The notes under the pieces: generated by a model
Told to the model about the DNA's origin: nothing
Seen by the model: the letters and a program-made list of their open reading frames with translations, nothing else
Databases searched by the model: none
In this document: one piece after another, positions 41,566-50,984 of the stretch
Layout: every line of letters begins with the position of its first letter
Position numbering within the stretch: the stretch's first letter is position 1
Made by a program: the position numbers and the translations under genes
Assembly: GCF_000519305.1 (NCBI RefSeq)
Contig: NZ_JAFG01000008.1
Location: 62,001-126,000, forward strand
DNA: 64,000 bases
Direction of reading: 5' to 3'
DNA from: Mesorhizobium ciceri WSM4083
GTDB lineage: Bacteria; Pseudomonadota; Alphaproteobacteria; Rhizobiales; Rhizobiaceae

Positions 41566-42738
41566 TCATCTTCCCGCCTCGCCACCCAGCCTTTGCCTGA
41601 CCACGGCGACATGGAAATTCGTGCCGAACACCAGCCCGTCATCGTTGAAGTCGTAGCTGGAATTGTGCAGCGGCGCCGAACCCTCGCCATTGCCGAGGAA
41701 GACGAAGCAGCCCGGCACGTGGTCGAGGAAGCGGGCGAAATCCTCCGAAGCGGTCATCGGCTCGCGGGCGACAGCGATGTTGCCAAGCTCGAAGACGCCC
41801 CTGGCGGCGGCGAATGCGGCATCGACCAGCTCGGCATCGTTGCGCAGCGGCACGAACTCCCTGCTGTACTTGACCTCAGCGGTGACATTGTAGGCGACGG
41901 CGATGCCCTCGGCGATGATGCGCATTTGCCGCTCGATCTCGGCGCTGACCTCGGGCCGGAAGCTGCGCGCATCGCCGAGGATGCGGGCAAGGCCGGGCAG
42001 AGCGTTGCGGGTGCCGTCGGTGATAAGCTCGGTCACCGAAACCACCGATATGTCGGCCGGGCTCAGCCGGCGCGAGACGATGGTCTGCAGATTGGTGACC
42101 AGCGCGCAGGCGGCGACCAGTGTCTCGTTGCCCGTATGCGGCCGCGCGGCATGACCGCCGAGCCCTTCGAGCACGATCTCGAAGATATCCTCGGCCGACA
42201 TTATGGGGCCGGCACGGGTCTCGAAATGCCCGATCGGCAGGCCGGGCATGTTGTGCAGGCCAAAGATCTCGTCGAAGGGAAAGCGTTGCATCAGCCCATC
42301 GTCGAGCATGGCGAGTGCGCCCCTGCCCCATTCCTCGGCCGGCTGGAAGACGAAGCGCACGATGCCGTCGAAACCGCCCTCACCTGCCAGCAGCTTTGCC
42401 GCGCCGAGCAGCATGGTGGTGTGGCCGTCATGACCGCAGGCATGCATGATGCCGGGATTGCCGGAACGGTAGGGTGCGTCCGACTGCTCTGATATGCGCA
42501 GCGCATCCATGTCGGCCCTCAGCGCAATCGCCCGGTTGCCGCTGCCACGCTTCAGCGTGCCGACAACGCCGGTGCCACCGACACCTTCGGTGACATCGTC
42601 GAGGCCGAACTCGCGCAATTTGGCGGCGACGAAGGCTGCGGTACGCTTCTCCTCGAAACCGAATTCGGGATGCGCATGCAGATCGCGCCGCCAGAGAATC
42701 ATTTCCTGCTTCAGCGCATCGCGATCGAGTTCAGACAT
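41566..42738 (-). CDS. M20 family amidohydrolase (N-acyl amino acid type)
   Basis: 390 residues: an N-terminal LKQEMILWRRDLHAHPEFGF, the metal site ALRADMDAL and MHACGHDGHTTMLLG, and catalytic FVFQPAEEWGRGA. This is the aminoacylase/hippurate hydrolase branch of M20D. It probably removes an N-acyl group from an amino acid. It is the last of three genes forming a catabolic operon with a carbamoylase-like M20 enzyme and diaminopropionate ammonia-lyase. Confidence 0.9.
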   Translation of the reverse strand: MSELDRDALKQEMILWRRDLHAHPEFGFEEKRTAAFVAAKLREFGLDDVTEGVGGTGVVGTLKRGSGNRAIALRADMDALRISEQSDAPYRSGNPGIMHACGHDGHTTMLLGAAKLLAGEGGFDGIVRFVFQPAEEWGRGALAMLDDGLMQRFPFDEIFGLHNMPGLPIGHFETRAGPIMSAEDIFEIVLEGLGGHAARPHTGNETLVAACALVTNLQTIVSRRLSPADISVVSVTELITDGTRNALPGLARILGDARSFRPEVSAEIERQMRIIAEGIAVAYNVTAEVKYSREFVPLRNDAELVDAAFAAARGVFELGNIAVAREPMTASEDFARFLDHVPGCFVFLGNGEGSAPLHNSSYDFNDDGLVFGTNFHVAVVRQRLGGEAGR

Positions 42739-42756
42739 TTCTTTGCCCCTTCTGAC

Positions 42757-43983
42757 CTACTTTGCCAGTTGCGCGGCCACATCAAGCAGGATGTTGGCGC
42801 CGGCAACAAGCTCGGCATCTTCGGTGTGTTCGCGCGGACTGTGGCTGATGCCGCCAATGCTCGGCACGAAGATCATCGCTGCCGGTGCGATGCGCGCCAG
42901 CATCTGCGCGTCGTGTCCGGCGCCTGATGTCATGCGCCGGACACCGAGGCCACGGTCTTTCGCGGCGGCCTCGATCAGCTCGACGATGCGCAGGTCGAAG
43001 ATCACCGGTTCGAAGCGGGCCAGTTGCTCGACCGAAATGACCACGTTCTCGGCAGCGGCAAGCGGCCCGAGATAGGCGGCAAGCGCCGCCTCCGCCGCCT
43101 GCAGGCGCTGTTCGTCGGGGTCGCGCAGATCGATGGTGAAGACCGCGCGCGAAGGGATGACGTTGATGGCATTCGGCTCGAAGCGGATCGTACCCACGGT
43201 TGCCACCGTCGGCGCGTTCGAGGCTTTGATCCGGTCGAGCAGGAAGGTGATGATCCGGGCGGCGGCATGGCCGGCATCGCTGCGCATCGACATCGGCGTG
43301 GTGCCGGCATGATTGGCGACGCCGTCTATGATGATGCGCTGCCAGGAGATGCCTTGCAGGTTTTCCACCGCACCGACCGGCACACCTTCGCGCTCCAGCA
43401 CCGGCCCCTGTTCGATATGCAGTTCGAGATAGGCATGCGGCTTGAGGAAGCCAGGTTCCCGGTCGCCGGCATAGCCGATGCGGGCGAGTTCCTGGCCCAG
43501 CACGCTGCCGTCCGTGCCGATAGCCGCCAGCACCGTTTCGGCATCGATGCCGCCGGCGTGGACCAGCGAGCCCATCATGTCGGGAGTGTAGCGCACGCCC
43601 TCCTCATTGGTGAAAGCTGCGACCGCGATCGGGCGCGACGGCGACAAGCCTGACGCCTTCAGCGTCTCGATCACTTCCAGCCCAGCAAGCACCCCATAGC
43701 AGCCGTCATAAATGCCGGCATCGATGACAGTGTCGATGTGCGAGCCGATGAGCAGCGCCGCCTGCCCGGTGTTTTCCGAGCTTTGCCAGATGCCGAAAAT
43801 GTTGCCGACCCGGTCGATGGCGACATCGAGCCCCGCCTGCCGCAGCCAGCCGACGAAGAGGTCGCGGCCCTGCCTGTCGGTATCGGAGGCGGCCAGCCGG
43901 ATAAGCCTGCCCTCACTGTCGCGGCCGACGGCGCCGAGTTCGCGGATGCGGCCGAGCAGGCGCTGCGCGTCAACCGCGATCAT
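42757..43983 (-). CDS. Zn-dependent hydantoinase/carbamoylase family amidase
   Basis: 408 residues of the M20 family, N-carbamoyl-L-amino acid hydrolase / allantoate amidohydrolase type: GSHIDTVIDAGIYDGCYGVL, FTNEEGVRYTPDMMGS, ELHIEQGPVLE, DGVANHAGTTPMSMRSDAGH and the C-terminal SGAGHDAQMLARIAPAAMIF. Hydrolyses ureido groups of carbamoyl compounds. Its start overlaps the stop of the ammonia-lyase gene by four bases, so the two steps are likely linked. Confidence 0.92.
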   Translation of the reverse strand: MIAVDAQRLLGRIRELGAVGRDSEGRLIRLAASDTDRQGRDLFVGWLRQAGLDVAIDRVGNIFGIWQSSENTGQAALLIGSHIDTVIDAGIYDGCYGVLAGLEVIETLKASGLSPSRPIAVAAFTNEEGVRYTPDMMGSLVHAGGIDAETVLAAIGTDGSVLGQELARIGYAGDREPGFLKPHAYLELHIEQGPVLEREGVPVGAVENLQGISWQRIIIDGVANHAGTTPMSMRSDAGHAAARIITFLLDRIKASNAPTVATVGTIRFEPNAINVIPSRAVFTIDLRDPDEQRLQAAEAALAAYLGPLAAAENVVISVEQLARFEPVIFDLRIVELIEAAAKDRGLGVRRMTSGAGHDAQMLARIAPAAMIFVPSIGGISHSPREHTEDAELVAGANILLDVAAQLAK

Positions 43984-45188
43984 GCCGTTGCCTCGGCTGT
44001 CCTCTTGCCGGCCAGCACATTGGCCGGGCTTATGCCAACCAGTTCGGCATAGCGATGCGGATCGGTGGCGCCCTCAGTGTTGATCACCAGCACACGCGAT
44101 TTGCCGTCGAGTTGAAGCTCGGCCCGGTTGTCGGCCACCGCCCGGATCAGCCCGGCAAGGCCGACGCCACCGCTTTCGCCGGCGACGATCACCGGATCGC
44201 CGGCGGCCGGCCGTGCCAGCCGCCGCATCACCGCGACGGCGTCGTCCTCATCCACCGTCATGAAGGCATCGGCGGCGCGCGCCAGCACCCGCCAGGCGAC
44301 GGGCGAAGCCTCGTAGCATTCAAGCATGGCCATCACCGTCGGCTGGCCATGCGCAACCTTGACCGGATGCCCGACCTGGGCGGCCGCAAAAAGACAAGCG
44401 GCACGCGCCGGCTCGACCACGATGAAGGTAGGCCTGGCGTCACCGAGCACGATGGCCAGATGACCGGCCAGCGCGGCGGCAATGCCACCGACGCCGGCCT
44501 GCACGAAGACGTGGGTTGGCGTCCGAGGGTGCTGGCGCAAGGCTTCGCGCATGATCGCGGTATAGCCTTGCATGACGAGGCCGGGGATGCGCTCGTAGCC
44601 GGGCCACGAGGTGTCGGAGACCACGGTCCAGCCCTTCTCGGCCGAAACCTGGGCAGCTTGCCTGACCGAATCATCATAATTGCCGGCGACGCGGATCATC
44701 TCGGCGCCATAGCGGGCGATCGCCGCGATACGCTCCTCGCTGACGCCGGCGTGGACGAAGATCGCCGCCCGCGCGCCGACGAGTTGCGCGCCTTGCGCGA
44801 CGGAGCGGCCATGATTGCCGTCGGTCGCACAGGCAAATGTCATCGCAGCAGTGACGGCCCGCACATCAGGCTGATCGAGATCGGCCATATCGACGGGCCG
44901 GCCCAGCCGGCTGCCTGCCTCCTCCAGCACCAGGCGCAAGACGGCATAGGCACCGCCCAGCGCCTTGAAGCTGCCGAGGCCGAGGCGAAAGCTCTCATCC
45001 TTGATATGGATGGCGCCAAGTCCGAGTTCGCTGGCGAGCGCCGGAAGCGCATGCAGCGGCGTCATCAGGTGATTGTCGCGGTGGCTGAGAAAACGCTCGA
45101 CCGTGTCGGCGCCGGCAACACCAAGGGTTTCGGCATCGCTCGGATCGAGTGGCAGGCGATGCAGAGTATTGCGGTTGAGCAGGAACAC
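43980..45188 (-). CDS. dpaL: Diaminopropionate ammonia-lyase
   Basis: 402 residues from the GTG at 45188, which follows AAGGAGG; a longer frame to 45563 overlaps the divergent regulator. Fold-type II PLP enzyme: Lys in RLGLGSFKALGGAYA, substrate loop ACATDGNHGRSVAQGAQLVG, Gly-rich VQAGVGGIAAALAGHLAI and SGGVGLAGLI. It splits 2,3-diaminopropionate to pyruvate and ammonia. Related loci in enterobacteria (ygeX-ygeY) also pair it with M20 enzymes. Confidence 0.92.
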   Translation of the reverse strand: MFLLNRNTLHRLPLDPSDAETLGVAGADTVERFLSHRDNHLMTPLHALPALASELGLGAIHIKDESFRLGLGSFKALGGAYAVLRLVLEEAGSRLGRPVDMADLDQPDVRAVTAAMTFACATDGNHGRSVAQGAQLVGARAAIFVHAGVSEERIAAIARYGAEMIRVAGNYDDSVRQAAQVSAEKGWTVVSDTSWPGYERIPGLVMQGYTAIMREALRQHPRTPTHVFVQAGVGGIAAALAGHLAIVLGDARPTFIVVEPARAACLFAAAQVGHPVKVAHGQPTVMAMLECYEASPVAWRVLARAADAFMTVDEDDAVAVMRRLARPAAGDPVIVAGESGGVGLAGLIRAVADNRAELQLDGKSRVLVINTEGATDPHRYAELVGISPANVLAGKRTAEATA

Positions 45189-45294
45189 TGGCGGGCCTCC
45201 TTGGCGTTCAGCGAGAATATATTGCAGGATCGGCGCAAAGGGCGCTGTAATATGGCCTCCCAAATGCAAGTTTGTTTCGCCAAGGATATCTCCA

Positions 45295-45774
45295 TTGCCT
45301 GTATCGTCGCCCTCGCTCGACAGTTTCGATCTCGCCATCCTTGCCATCCTGCAGCGCGACAACACGACGCCGCAGCGGCTGATCGGCGAGGCGGTGAACC
45401 TGTCGGCGCCGGCGGTGCAGCGCCGCGTCAAGCGCATGGAGCAGACCGGCGTCATCGCCGGCAATGTCGCGGTCGTCGAGCCGGCAGCGGTCGGCCAGCC
45501 CATCACCATCTTCGTCGAGGTGGAACTCGAGAGCGAACGTGCCGAACTGATCGACGCGGCCAAGCGGCAATTCTCGGCGACGCCTGAAGTCCAGCAATGC
45601 TACTACGTCACCGGCGAGGCCGACTTCATCCTGGTCATCACCGTGGCTGATATGGGCGCCTATGAGGCGCTGACGCGAAAACTGTTCTTCGACAGCAACA
45701 ATGTCCGCAAGTTCCGAACGTTCGTTGCCATGGACCGGGTCAAGGTCGGTTTGACGGTGCCATTGCCCGGCTGA
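45295..45774 (+). CDS. Lrp/AsnC family regulator
   Basis: About 159 residues from a TTG at 45295 with AGGA upstream. HTH LDSFDLAILAILQRDNTTPQ, RLIGEAVNLSAPAVQRRVKR, then the RAM domain ending with VKVGLTVPLPG. It diverges from the ammonia-lyase gene (about 106 bases between the starts), so it probably responds to an amino acid and controls that operon. Confidence 0.9.
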   Translation: MPVSSPSLDSFDLAILAILQRDNTTPQRLIGEAVNLSAPAVQRRVKRMEQTGVIAGNVAVVEPAAVGQPITIFVEVELESERAELIDAAKRQFSATPEVQQCYYVTGEADFILVITVADMGAYEALTRKLFFDSNNVRKFRTFVAMDRVKVGLTVPLPG

Positions 45775-45828
45775 GCGTATCCCTGCACGGTTTGATCTGG
45801 CGCGAGACGAGCGGAATTCTCACCGATC

Positions 45829-47937
45829 TCAGCCTGCCGCGCGCAGCCAGACCTTGTTGTCGTGGAAGGCAGCCCCTCCATAGGGTGCCGGCGCGTCGGC
45901 ACCGGTCAGCACGTTGATGCCTTCGCCGCGCTCATGGGCGCTGTTTGGCCAGATGCCTTCGGCGATCACCACGCCGCGCTTGATGCCGTCGAACAGCTTC
46001 GCATGCAGCACGACTTCGCCGCGTGTGTTGCCGACCTCGACACGGTCGCCGTCGGCTAGCCCAAGGGCTGCGGCATCGTCGGGATGCAGAAGCAGTTCCG
46101 GGCGGCCCTCCTTGGCCCTCGACACCGGCGTTTCCGAGAATGTTGAGTTGAGAAAATTGCGCGCCGGCGACGTCGTCAGCCGGAACGGATGCGCTTCGTC
46201 GGCGACCTCGATCAGGTCGACATGGTCGGGGAATTCCGGCAGAAGCGCCACCGGGCCGAACAGGCCCATGCTCTTCGGCGGCCGGTTGGGCGCCGCCTGC
46301 CCGGTCCAATCGGCGCGGAAACGGAACTTTCCATCCGCGTGGCCAAATCCGTTGATGAAGTGTGCTGCCTCGAAATCCGGCTGTAGGTCGATCCACTTGT
46401 CTTCCTTCAAGCTGTCGAAGCTGCCCAGCCCGCGCTTGCCCAGGATGATGTCGATATGCTGCTGCTCGGTAAGACCAAACCCCGGACGATCGGCGACGCC
46501 GAGGCGTTTTGCCAATTCCTCGACGACGAAATGGTTGGTGCGCGGTCCTTCCGGCGGCTCGATCAGCTTGGGGCCAAGCGTGATGTGCTGGTTGCCGCCG
46601 CCCTTGTAGACGTCGTCGTGCTCGAGGAACATCGTCGCCGGCAGCACGACATCGGCAAGCTTGGCCGTGTCGGTCATGAACTGCTCGTGCACGCAAGTGA
46701 ACAGGTCGTCGCGCATAAAACCCTGCGTCACCAGCCGCTGCTCCGGCGCGACATTCACCGGGTTGGTGTTCTGGATCAGCATTGCCGTCACCGGCGGGCC
46801 GCCATAAAGCGCGTCGCTGGCTCCGGTCAGCACCGGGCCGATGCGCGAATGGTCGAGATGGCGTATCGAGGGATCGCGCATCCTGGTGCCTTCGAGCACT
46901 TCCTGGTTGAGCTTGAAGATGCCGGAGTTGGAATGGAAGGCGCCGCCGCCCTCATATTGCCAGCTGCCGGTGACCGCCGCGATGCAAGATGCGGCATGCA
47001 TGTTGACGGCGCCATTGCGCTGGCGCGCAAAACCATAGCCGAGGCGGAAATAGGTCTTTTTCGTCGTGCCGACGAGGCGGGCGAAGGCCTCGATCTCGGC
47101 GACCGTCAAGCCGGTGATCCCGGCCGCCCAGTCCGGTGTGCGCGTCTCGAGATGCGCTTCCAGTCCTCTCGGGTCGTCAGTGTATTTCGAGAGATAGGCG
47201 CGGTCGGCCATGCCTTCCCTGAACAGCACATGCATGACCGCGCAGGCCAGCGCGCCGTCGGTGCCCGGCTTCAGCATCAGGCCGAGATCGGCCTGCTTCA
47301 TCGTCGCGTTCTCGTAGACGTCGATAACGACGATCTTGGCGCCGCGCTCCTTGCGCGCCTTGATGGCGTGGGTCATGACGTTGACCTGCGTCACCACCGC
47401 ATTGGTGCCCCAGATCACCACGCAATCGGATTTCGACATCTCGCGCGGGTCCGGCCCGCGCAAGGCGCCGGCCCCCATCATCCAGCCGGTCCAGGCGAGA
47501 TTGGTGCAGATCGAACCGAAAAAGCCGGAGTATTTCTTGGCGTGGCGCAGCCGGTCGATGCCGTCGCGCTGCACCAGCCCCATCGTGCCGGCATAATAAT
47601 AGGGCCAGACCGTCTCCGAGCCGTATTTCTCCTCGGCCGCAATGAATTTTTCAGCGACGAGGTCGAGCGCGGCCTCCCAGCTCGCTTCCTTCCAGGCGCC
47701 CTCGCCCTTGGCACCGGCGCGGATCAGCGGCCTCAGCAAACGGTCGGGATGATGGACGCGATCGGCATAGCGGGCAACCTTGGCGCAGACGACACCGGCC
47801 GTATAGCTGTTGGACTTGGCGCCATGGACGCGGCCGATGCGGTTGCCGTCGAGCAGTTCGACCTCGAGCGCGCAGGTCGAGGGGCAATCATGCGGACAGG
47901 CCGAATGGCCGATGCGAAGCTTGGTGTGTTGGTTCAT
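45829..47937 (-). CDS. Molybdopterin-dependent oxidoreductase
   Basis: 702 residues. N-terminal 4Fe-4S motif ACPHDCPSTCALEVE with a fourth Cys in GVVCAKVARYADRV, the molybdopterin domains with CVVIWGTNAVVTQVNVM, LIQNTNPVNVAPEQ and ADVVLPATMFLEHDD, and a C-terminal dinucleotide-binding domain (SPARNFLNSTFSETPVSRAK). No Tat signal is seen, so it is likely cytoplasmic. It belongs to the DMSO reductase/formate dehydrogenase superfamily; the substrate cannot be told. No partner subunits are adjacent. Confidence 0.92.
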   Translation of the reverse strand: MNQHTKLRIGHSACPHDCPSTCALEVELLDGNRIGRVHGAKSNSYTAGVVCAKVARYADRVHHPDRLLRPLIRAGAKGEGAWKEASWEAALDLVAEKFIAAEEKYGSETVWPYYYAGTMGLVQRDGIDRLRHAKKYSGFFGSICTNLAWTGWMMGAGALRGPDPREMSKSDCVVIWGTNAVVTQVNVMTHAIKARKERGAKIVVIDVYENATMKQADLGLMLKPGTDGALACAVMHVLFREGMADRAYLSKYTDDPRGLEAHLETRTPDWAAGITGLTVAEIEAFARLVGTTKKTYFRLGYGFARQRNGAVNMHAASCIAAVTGSWQYEGGGAFHSNSGIFKLNQEVLEGTRMRDPSIRHLDHSRIGPVLTGASDALYGGPPVTAMLIQNTNPVNVAPEQRLVTQGFMRDDLFTCVHEQFMTDTAKLADVVLPATMFLEHDDVYKGGGNQHITLGPKLIEPPEGPRTNHFVVEELAKRLGVADRPGFGLTEQQHIDIILGKRGLGSFDSLKEDKWIDLQPDFEAAHFINGFGHADGKFRFRADWTGQAAPNRPPKSMGLFGPVALLPEFPDHVDLIEVADEAHPFRLTTSPARNFLNSTFSETPVSRAKEGRPELLLHPDDAAALGLADGDRVEVGNTRGEVVLHAKLFDGIKRGVVIAEGIWPNSAHERGEGINVLTGADAPAPYGGAAFHDNKVWLRAAG

Positions 47938-47989
47938 GGGGCAAGACTAGCGGGTTTCAAAGGGCGCGTGTAGGGCCAGATGGTTAGCC

Positions 47990-48037
47990 AATCTCCCCAC
48001 TTGTGGGGGAGATGTCCGGCAGGACAGAGGGGGGCGC
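47990..48037. repeat. Rhizobial palindromic repeat, copy 1
   Basis: AATCTCCCCAC-TTGTGGGGGAGAT forms a hairpin, followed by GTCCGGCAGGACAGAGGG and GCGC. I recognise this as a frequent Mesorhizobium intergenic repeat. A second copy in opposite orientation begins at 48114. Confidence 0.8.
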
Positions 48038-48113
48038 GAAGGATCGCGACCTATCTGTTCGTTCCCGAAGCCGGCGGTAGGTGGTTGAAAAAAGCTGACA
48101 GGTTGGCGGGACA

Positions 48114-48161
48114 GCGCCCCCCTCTGCCCTGCCGGGCATCCTCCCCCACGAGGGGGGAGAT
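48114..48161. repeat. Rhizobial palindromic repeat, copy 2 (inverted)
   Basis: The reverse-orientation copy of the 47990-48037 element, GCGCCCCCCTCTGCCCTGCC then hairpin CTCCCCCACGAGGGGGGAG. Together the copies could form a long stem between the oxidoreductase and ABC-F genes. No gene lies in 47938-48166. Confidence 0.8.
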
Positions 48162-48166
48162 CGACT

Positions 48167-50044
48167 CTACTCCGCCGTGCCTTCCTCATACTCTGCCGAC
48201 ATGGACAGCCACTTTTCCTCGTGGCCGGCCAGCGTCTGGGCCAGTTGCGAGCGCTCCTTGGCCAGCCGTGTCGCCGTCGAGGGATCCTTTTCGTACACCG
48301 CCGGATTGGACAGTTCGTCCTCGATGCCGTCGATGCGCTTGCGAATGCGGTCCATCAGCGCTTCGGTGGCGCGGATTTCCTTGGCGAGCGGCTCGAAGGC
48401 GGCGCGGCGTGCCGCCGCATCGCGGCGGCGATCGGCCTTTGACGCCTTGTCGGCCTCACGCTTGCCGCGGCGGTCGCCGGAGACGCCGGTGACCAGCGTC
48501 TTGTAGTCTTCCAAGTCGCCGTCATAGGGGTTGACCGCGCCGTCCTTGACCAGCCACAGCCGGTCGGCGGTCGCCTCCAGCAGATGGCGATCGTGCGAGA
48601 TCAGGATGACGGCGCCAGGGAATTCGTTCAGTGCATGGATCAGCGATTCGCGGCTGTCGATGTCGAGATGGTTGGTCGGTTCGTCGAGGATGAACAGGTT
48701 CGGGCCCTCGAAGGCCGACAGGCCCATCAGCAGGCGCGCCTTCTCGCCGCCCGACAGGTCCTTGGCGGCGGTGTTCATCTTCTCGGTGGTGAGGCCGAAC
48801 TGGGCGACGCGGCCGCGCACCTTCGATTCCGGGGCCTCCGGCATCAGCCGACGGACATGCTCGTAGGCGTTTTCGTCCGGCCGGAGATCATCGAGCTGAT
48901 GCTGGGCGAAGATCGCCACCTTCAGCCCGGGCGCCACCGTCATGGTGCCGCTCTCTTGCTTGAGCCGGCCCGACAGCAATTTGGCGAAGGTCGACTTGCC
49001 GTTGCCGTTGGCGCCGAGCAGCGCGATGCGGTCGTCGGCGTCGATACGCAGCGTCACCTTCTTGAGGATCGGCTGCCCGTCGGTGTAGCCGACATTGACG
49101 TTGTTCAGCGCCACGATCGGCGAGGCCACCGTCTTCACCGGTTCGGGGAAGGAGAACGGCCGCACCGAATCGTTCACGAGGGCCGCGATCGGTTTCATCT
49201 TCTCCAGCGCCTTGATGCGCGACTGTGCCTGTCTCGCCTTGGAGGCCTTGGCGCGGAACCGCTCGACGAAGGATTCCATGTGCTTGCGCGCGGCCTCCTG
49301 CTTGACCCGGCCCTTCTCCTGCAATTCCTTCTGCTCTGTATATTGACGCTCGAACTGGTCGTAGCCGCCGCGCCAGAAGGTCAGCTTTTTCTGGTCGAGG
49401 TGAACGATCGAGTTGACGGCACGGTTGAGCAGGTCGCGATCGTGCGAGATCAAAAGCACGGTATGCGGATATTTCGACACGTAGTTTTCCAGCCACAGCG
49501 TGCCTTCAAGATCGAGATAGTTGGTCGGCTCGTCGAGCAGCAGCAGGTCGGGCTCGGCAAACAGCACCGCGGCAAGCGCCACGCGCATGCGCCAGCCGCC
49601 GGAGAAGGACGAGGCCGGACGCCTCTGCGCAGCGTCATCGAAGCCGAGGCCGGCGAGAATGGTGGCGGCGCGGGATTCGGCTGAGTGCGCGTCGATATCG
49701 GCCAGCCGCATATGGATGTCGGCGATACGGTGCGGATCGGTCGCCGTCTTTTCTTCTTCGAGCAGCGCCGTGCGTTCGAGATCGGCCTTGAGCACGATCT
49801 CGATCAGCGCATCCTCGGTGCCTGGCGCTTCCTGCGCCACCTGGCCGATGCGGGTGCTCTTGGGCAGGCTGATCGAGCCTGTCTCGGACGGGAAATCGCC
49901 GGTGATGGCCTTGAACAGCGTCGTCTTGCCAGTACCGTTGCGGCCGACAAGGCCGGCCTTGGTGCCGGCCGGCAAGGTCAGCGAGGCATGGTCGAGAAGC
50001 AAGCGTCCGGCCATGCGGAGCGATAGGTCGTTGATGATCAGCAT
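48167..50044 (-). CDS. ABC-F family ATPase (Uup/YheS-like)
   Basis: 625 residues from the ATG at 50044 (MLIINDLSLRMAGRLLLDHA). Two ABC domains with Walker A GRNGTGKTTLFKAI and GANGNGKSTFAKLL, signatures SFSGGWRMRVALA and DLSGGEKARLLMG, and Walker B LLLLDEPTNYLD and LFILDEPTNHLD. Between them is the P-site linker, and the C-terminus is a coiled coil (RATEALMDRIRKRIDGIEDE). No membrane domain. ABC-F proteins act on the ribosome. A longer start at 50107 is less likely. Confidence 0.94.
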   Translation of the reverse strand: MLIINDLSLRMAGRLLLDHASLTLPAGTKAGLVGRNGTGKTTLFKAITGDFPSETGSISLPKSTRIGQVAQEAPGTEDALIEIVLKADLERTALLEEEKTATDPHRIADIHMRLADIDAHSAESRAATILAGLGFDDAAQRRPASSFSGGWRMRVALAAVLFAEPDLLLLDEPTNYLDLEGTLWLENYVSKYPHTVLLISHDRDLLNRAVNSIVHLDQKKLTFWRGGYDQFERQYTEQKELQEKGRVKQEAARKHMESFVERFRAKASKARQAQSRIKALEKMKPIAALVNDSVRPFSFPEPVKTVASPIVALNNVNVGYTDGQPILKKVTLRIDADDRIALLGANGNGKSTFAKLLSGRLKQESGTMTVAPGLKVAIFAQHQLDDLRPDENAYEHVRRLMPEAPESKVRGRVAQFGLTTEKMNTAAKDLSGGEKARLLMGLSAFEGPNLFILDEPTNHLDIDSRESLIHALNEFPGAVILISHDRHLLEATADRLWLVKDGAVNPYDGDLEDYKTLVTGVSGDRRGKREADKASKADRRRDAAARRAAFEPLAKEIRATEALMDRIRKRIDGIEDELSNPAVYEKDPSTATRLAKERSQLAQTLAGHEEKWLSMSAEYEEGTAE

Positions 50045-50168
50045 GGCCGCGCTTTTGCACCGGACATCAACGCTTCGCAAGGCCTTGCGGGCCAGTTGGC
50101 CGCACAAGGCCTCGAAACGACGCCCGCTAGGGCGCCGTCAAAGCAGCCGAACAGTGGCTTGCCTGCTC

Positions 50169-50618
50169 TCAGGCAGTCGCCTTGCGCTTCGTTGCCTTGG
50201 CGACAGCGGCCGGCGCTGCTGCCGGCTTGCGGCCAAGTCCCGTCGACTTTGCCAGCGCCGATCGCGTCGCCGAGTAGTTCGGCGCAACCATCGGATAGTC
50301 CGGCGGCAAGCCCCATTTGGCCCGATAGTCGTCCGGGCTCAGGCCGTAGTCGGTCCGCAGATGCCGCTTGAGCGACTTGAACTTCTTTCCGTCCTCAAGG
50401 CAGATGATGTAGTCGGGAAACACCGACTTCTTCGGATTGACTGCCGGAACCAGGTTTGGAGTTTCCGCGACAACTGCGCCAGCGAGCTTGCGAACCGAAG
50501 CACTGACGCTGGCAATCAACTCAGGCAGGCCGGAAGCCGGAAGAGGATTGTTGCCTACATAGGCCGAGACAATATCGGCCGTCAGCTCGATAACGGTCTT
50601 ATCATCGATATTTGACAA
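50169..50618 (-). CDS. mucR: MucR/Ros family zinc-finger regulator
   Basis: About 149 residues when started at the TTG at 50618, which has AAGG eight bases upstream and gives the usual MucR length; the frame is open to a GTG at 50651. VIELTADIVSAYVGNNPLP is the family N-terminus. The DNA-binding part is CLEDGKKFKSLKRHLRTDYG then LSPDDYRAKWGLPPDYPMVA with the Cys/His zinc site. MucR binds AT-rich DNA as an H-NS-like silencer controlling exopolysaccharide, motility and cell-cycle genes in rhizobia. Terminal tail is Ala/Lys-rich. Confidence 0.92.
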   Translation of the reverse strand: MSNIDDKTVIELTADIVSAYVGNNPLPASGLPELIASVSASVRKLAGAVVAETPNLVPAVNPKKSVFPDYIICLEDGKKFKSLKRHLRTDYGLSPDDYRAKWGLPPDYPMVAPNYSATRSALAKSTGLGRKPAAAPAAVAKATKRKATA

Positions 50619-50780
50619 TTCTTTCACCTTATTTGCGACAAAATCCTCCACCCCAGCGAAGACTTGTGTCGATGTATCTCTTTAACCGCGTCCCCCAACG
50701 GACCGCCAAGTCTCATAAAAGAATGAAGAATCGGCCAAAATAGCATTCATGCGAAATCGACGCCGTGCAAATTAGAAAAT

Positions 50781-50984
50781 CTAATACTTGGAGCCAGCAG
50801 ACTTCGCGGCAGGACTTTCGTCCAATATCTCCAGAATACGCTTCCAGCGGGCGCAACGCGCGAAATCCTTTTGTTCTATTGCCTTTTCGGCCCTCATCGC
50901 GGCGTAAAGCGGCGCCTCGGCGCCGAATTCGTCGATCAGCCAATGCGCTTCCTGGATGGCCAGACGCTCATTCTCGTCAAACAT
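50781..50984 (-). CDS. Small conserved rhizobial protein
   Basis: 67 residues starting MFDENERLAIQEAHWLIDEF, helical, ending with a basic tail SPAAKSAGSKY. The segment AAMRAEKAIEQKDFARCARW looks like small cytosolic proteins widespread in rhizobia, function unknown. It overlaps the end of the EamA transporter gene by 8 bases, so it may be cotranscribed. Confidence 0.65.
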   Translation of the reverse strand: MFDENERLAIQEAHWLIDEFGAEAPLYAAMRAEKAIEQKDFARCARWKRILEILDESPAAKSAGSKY

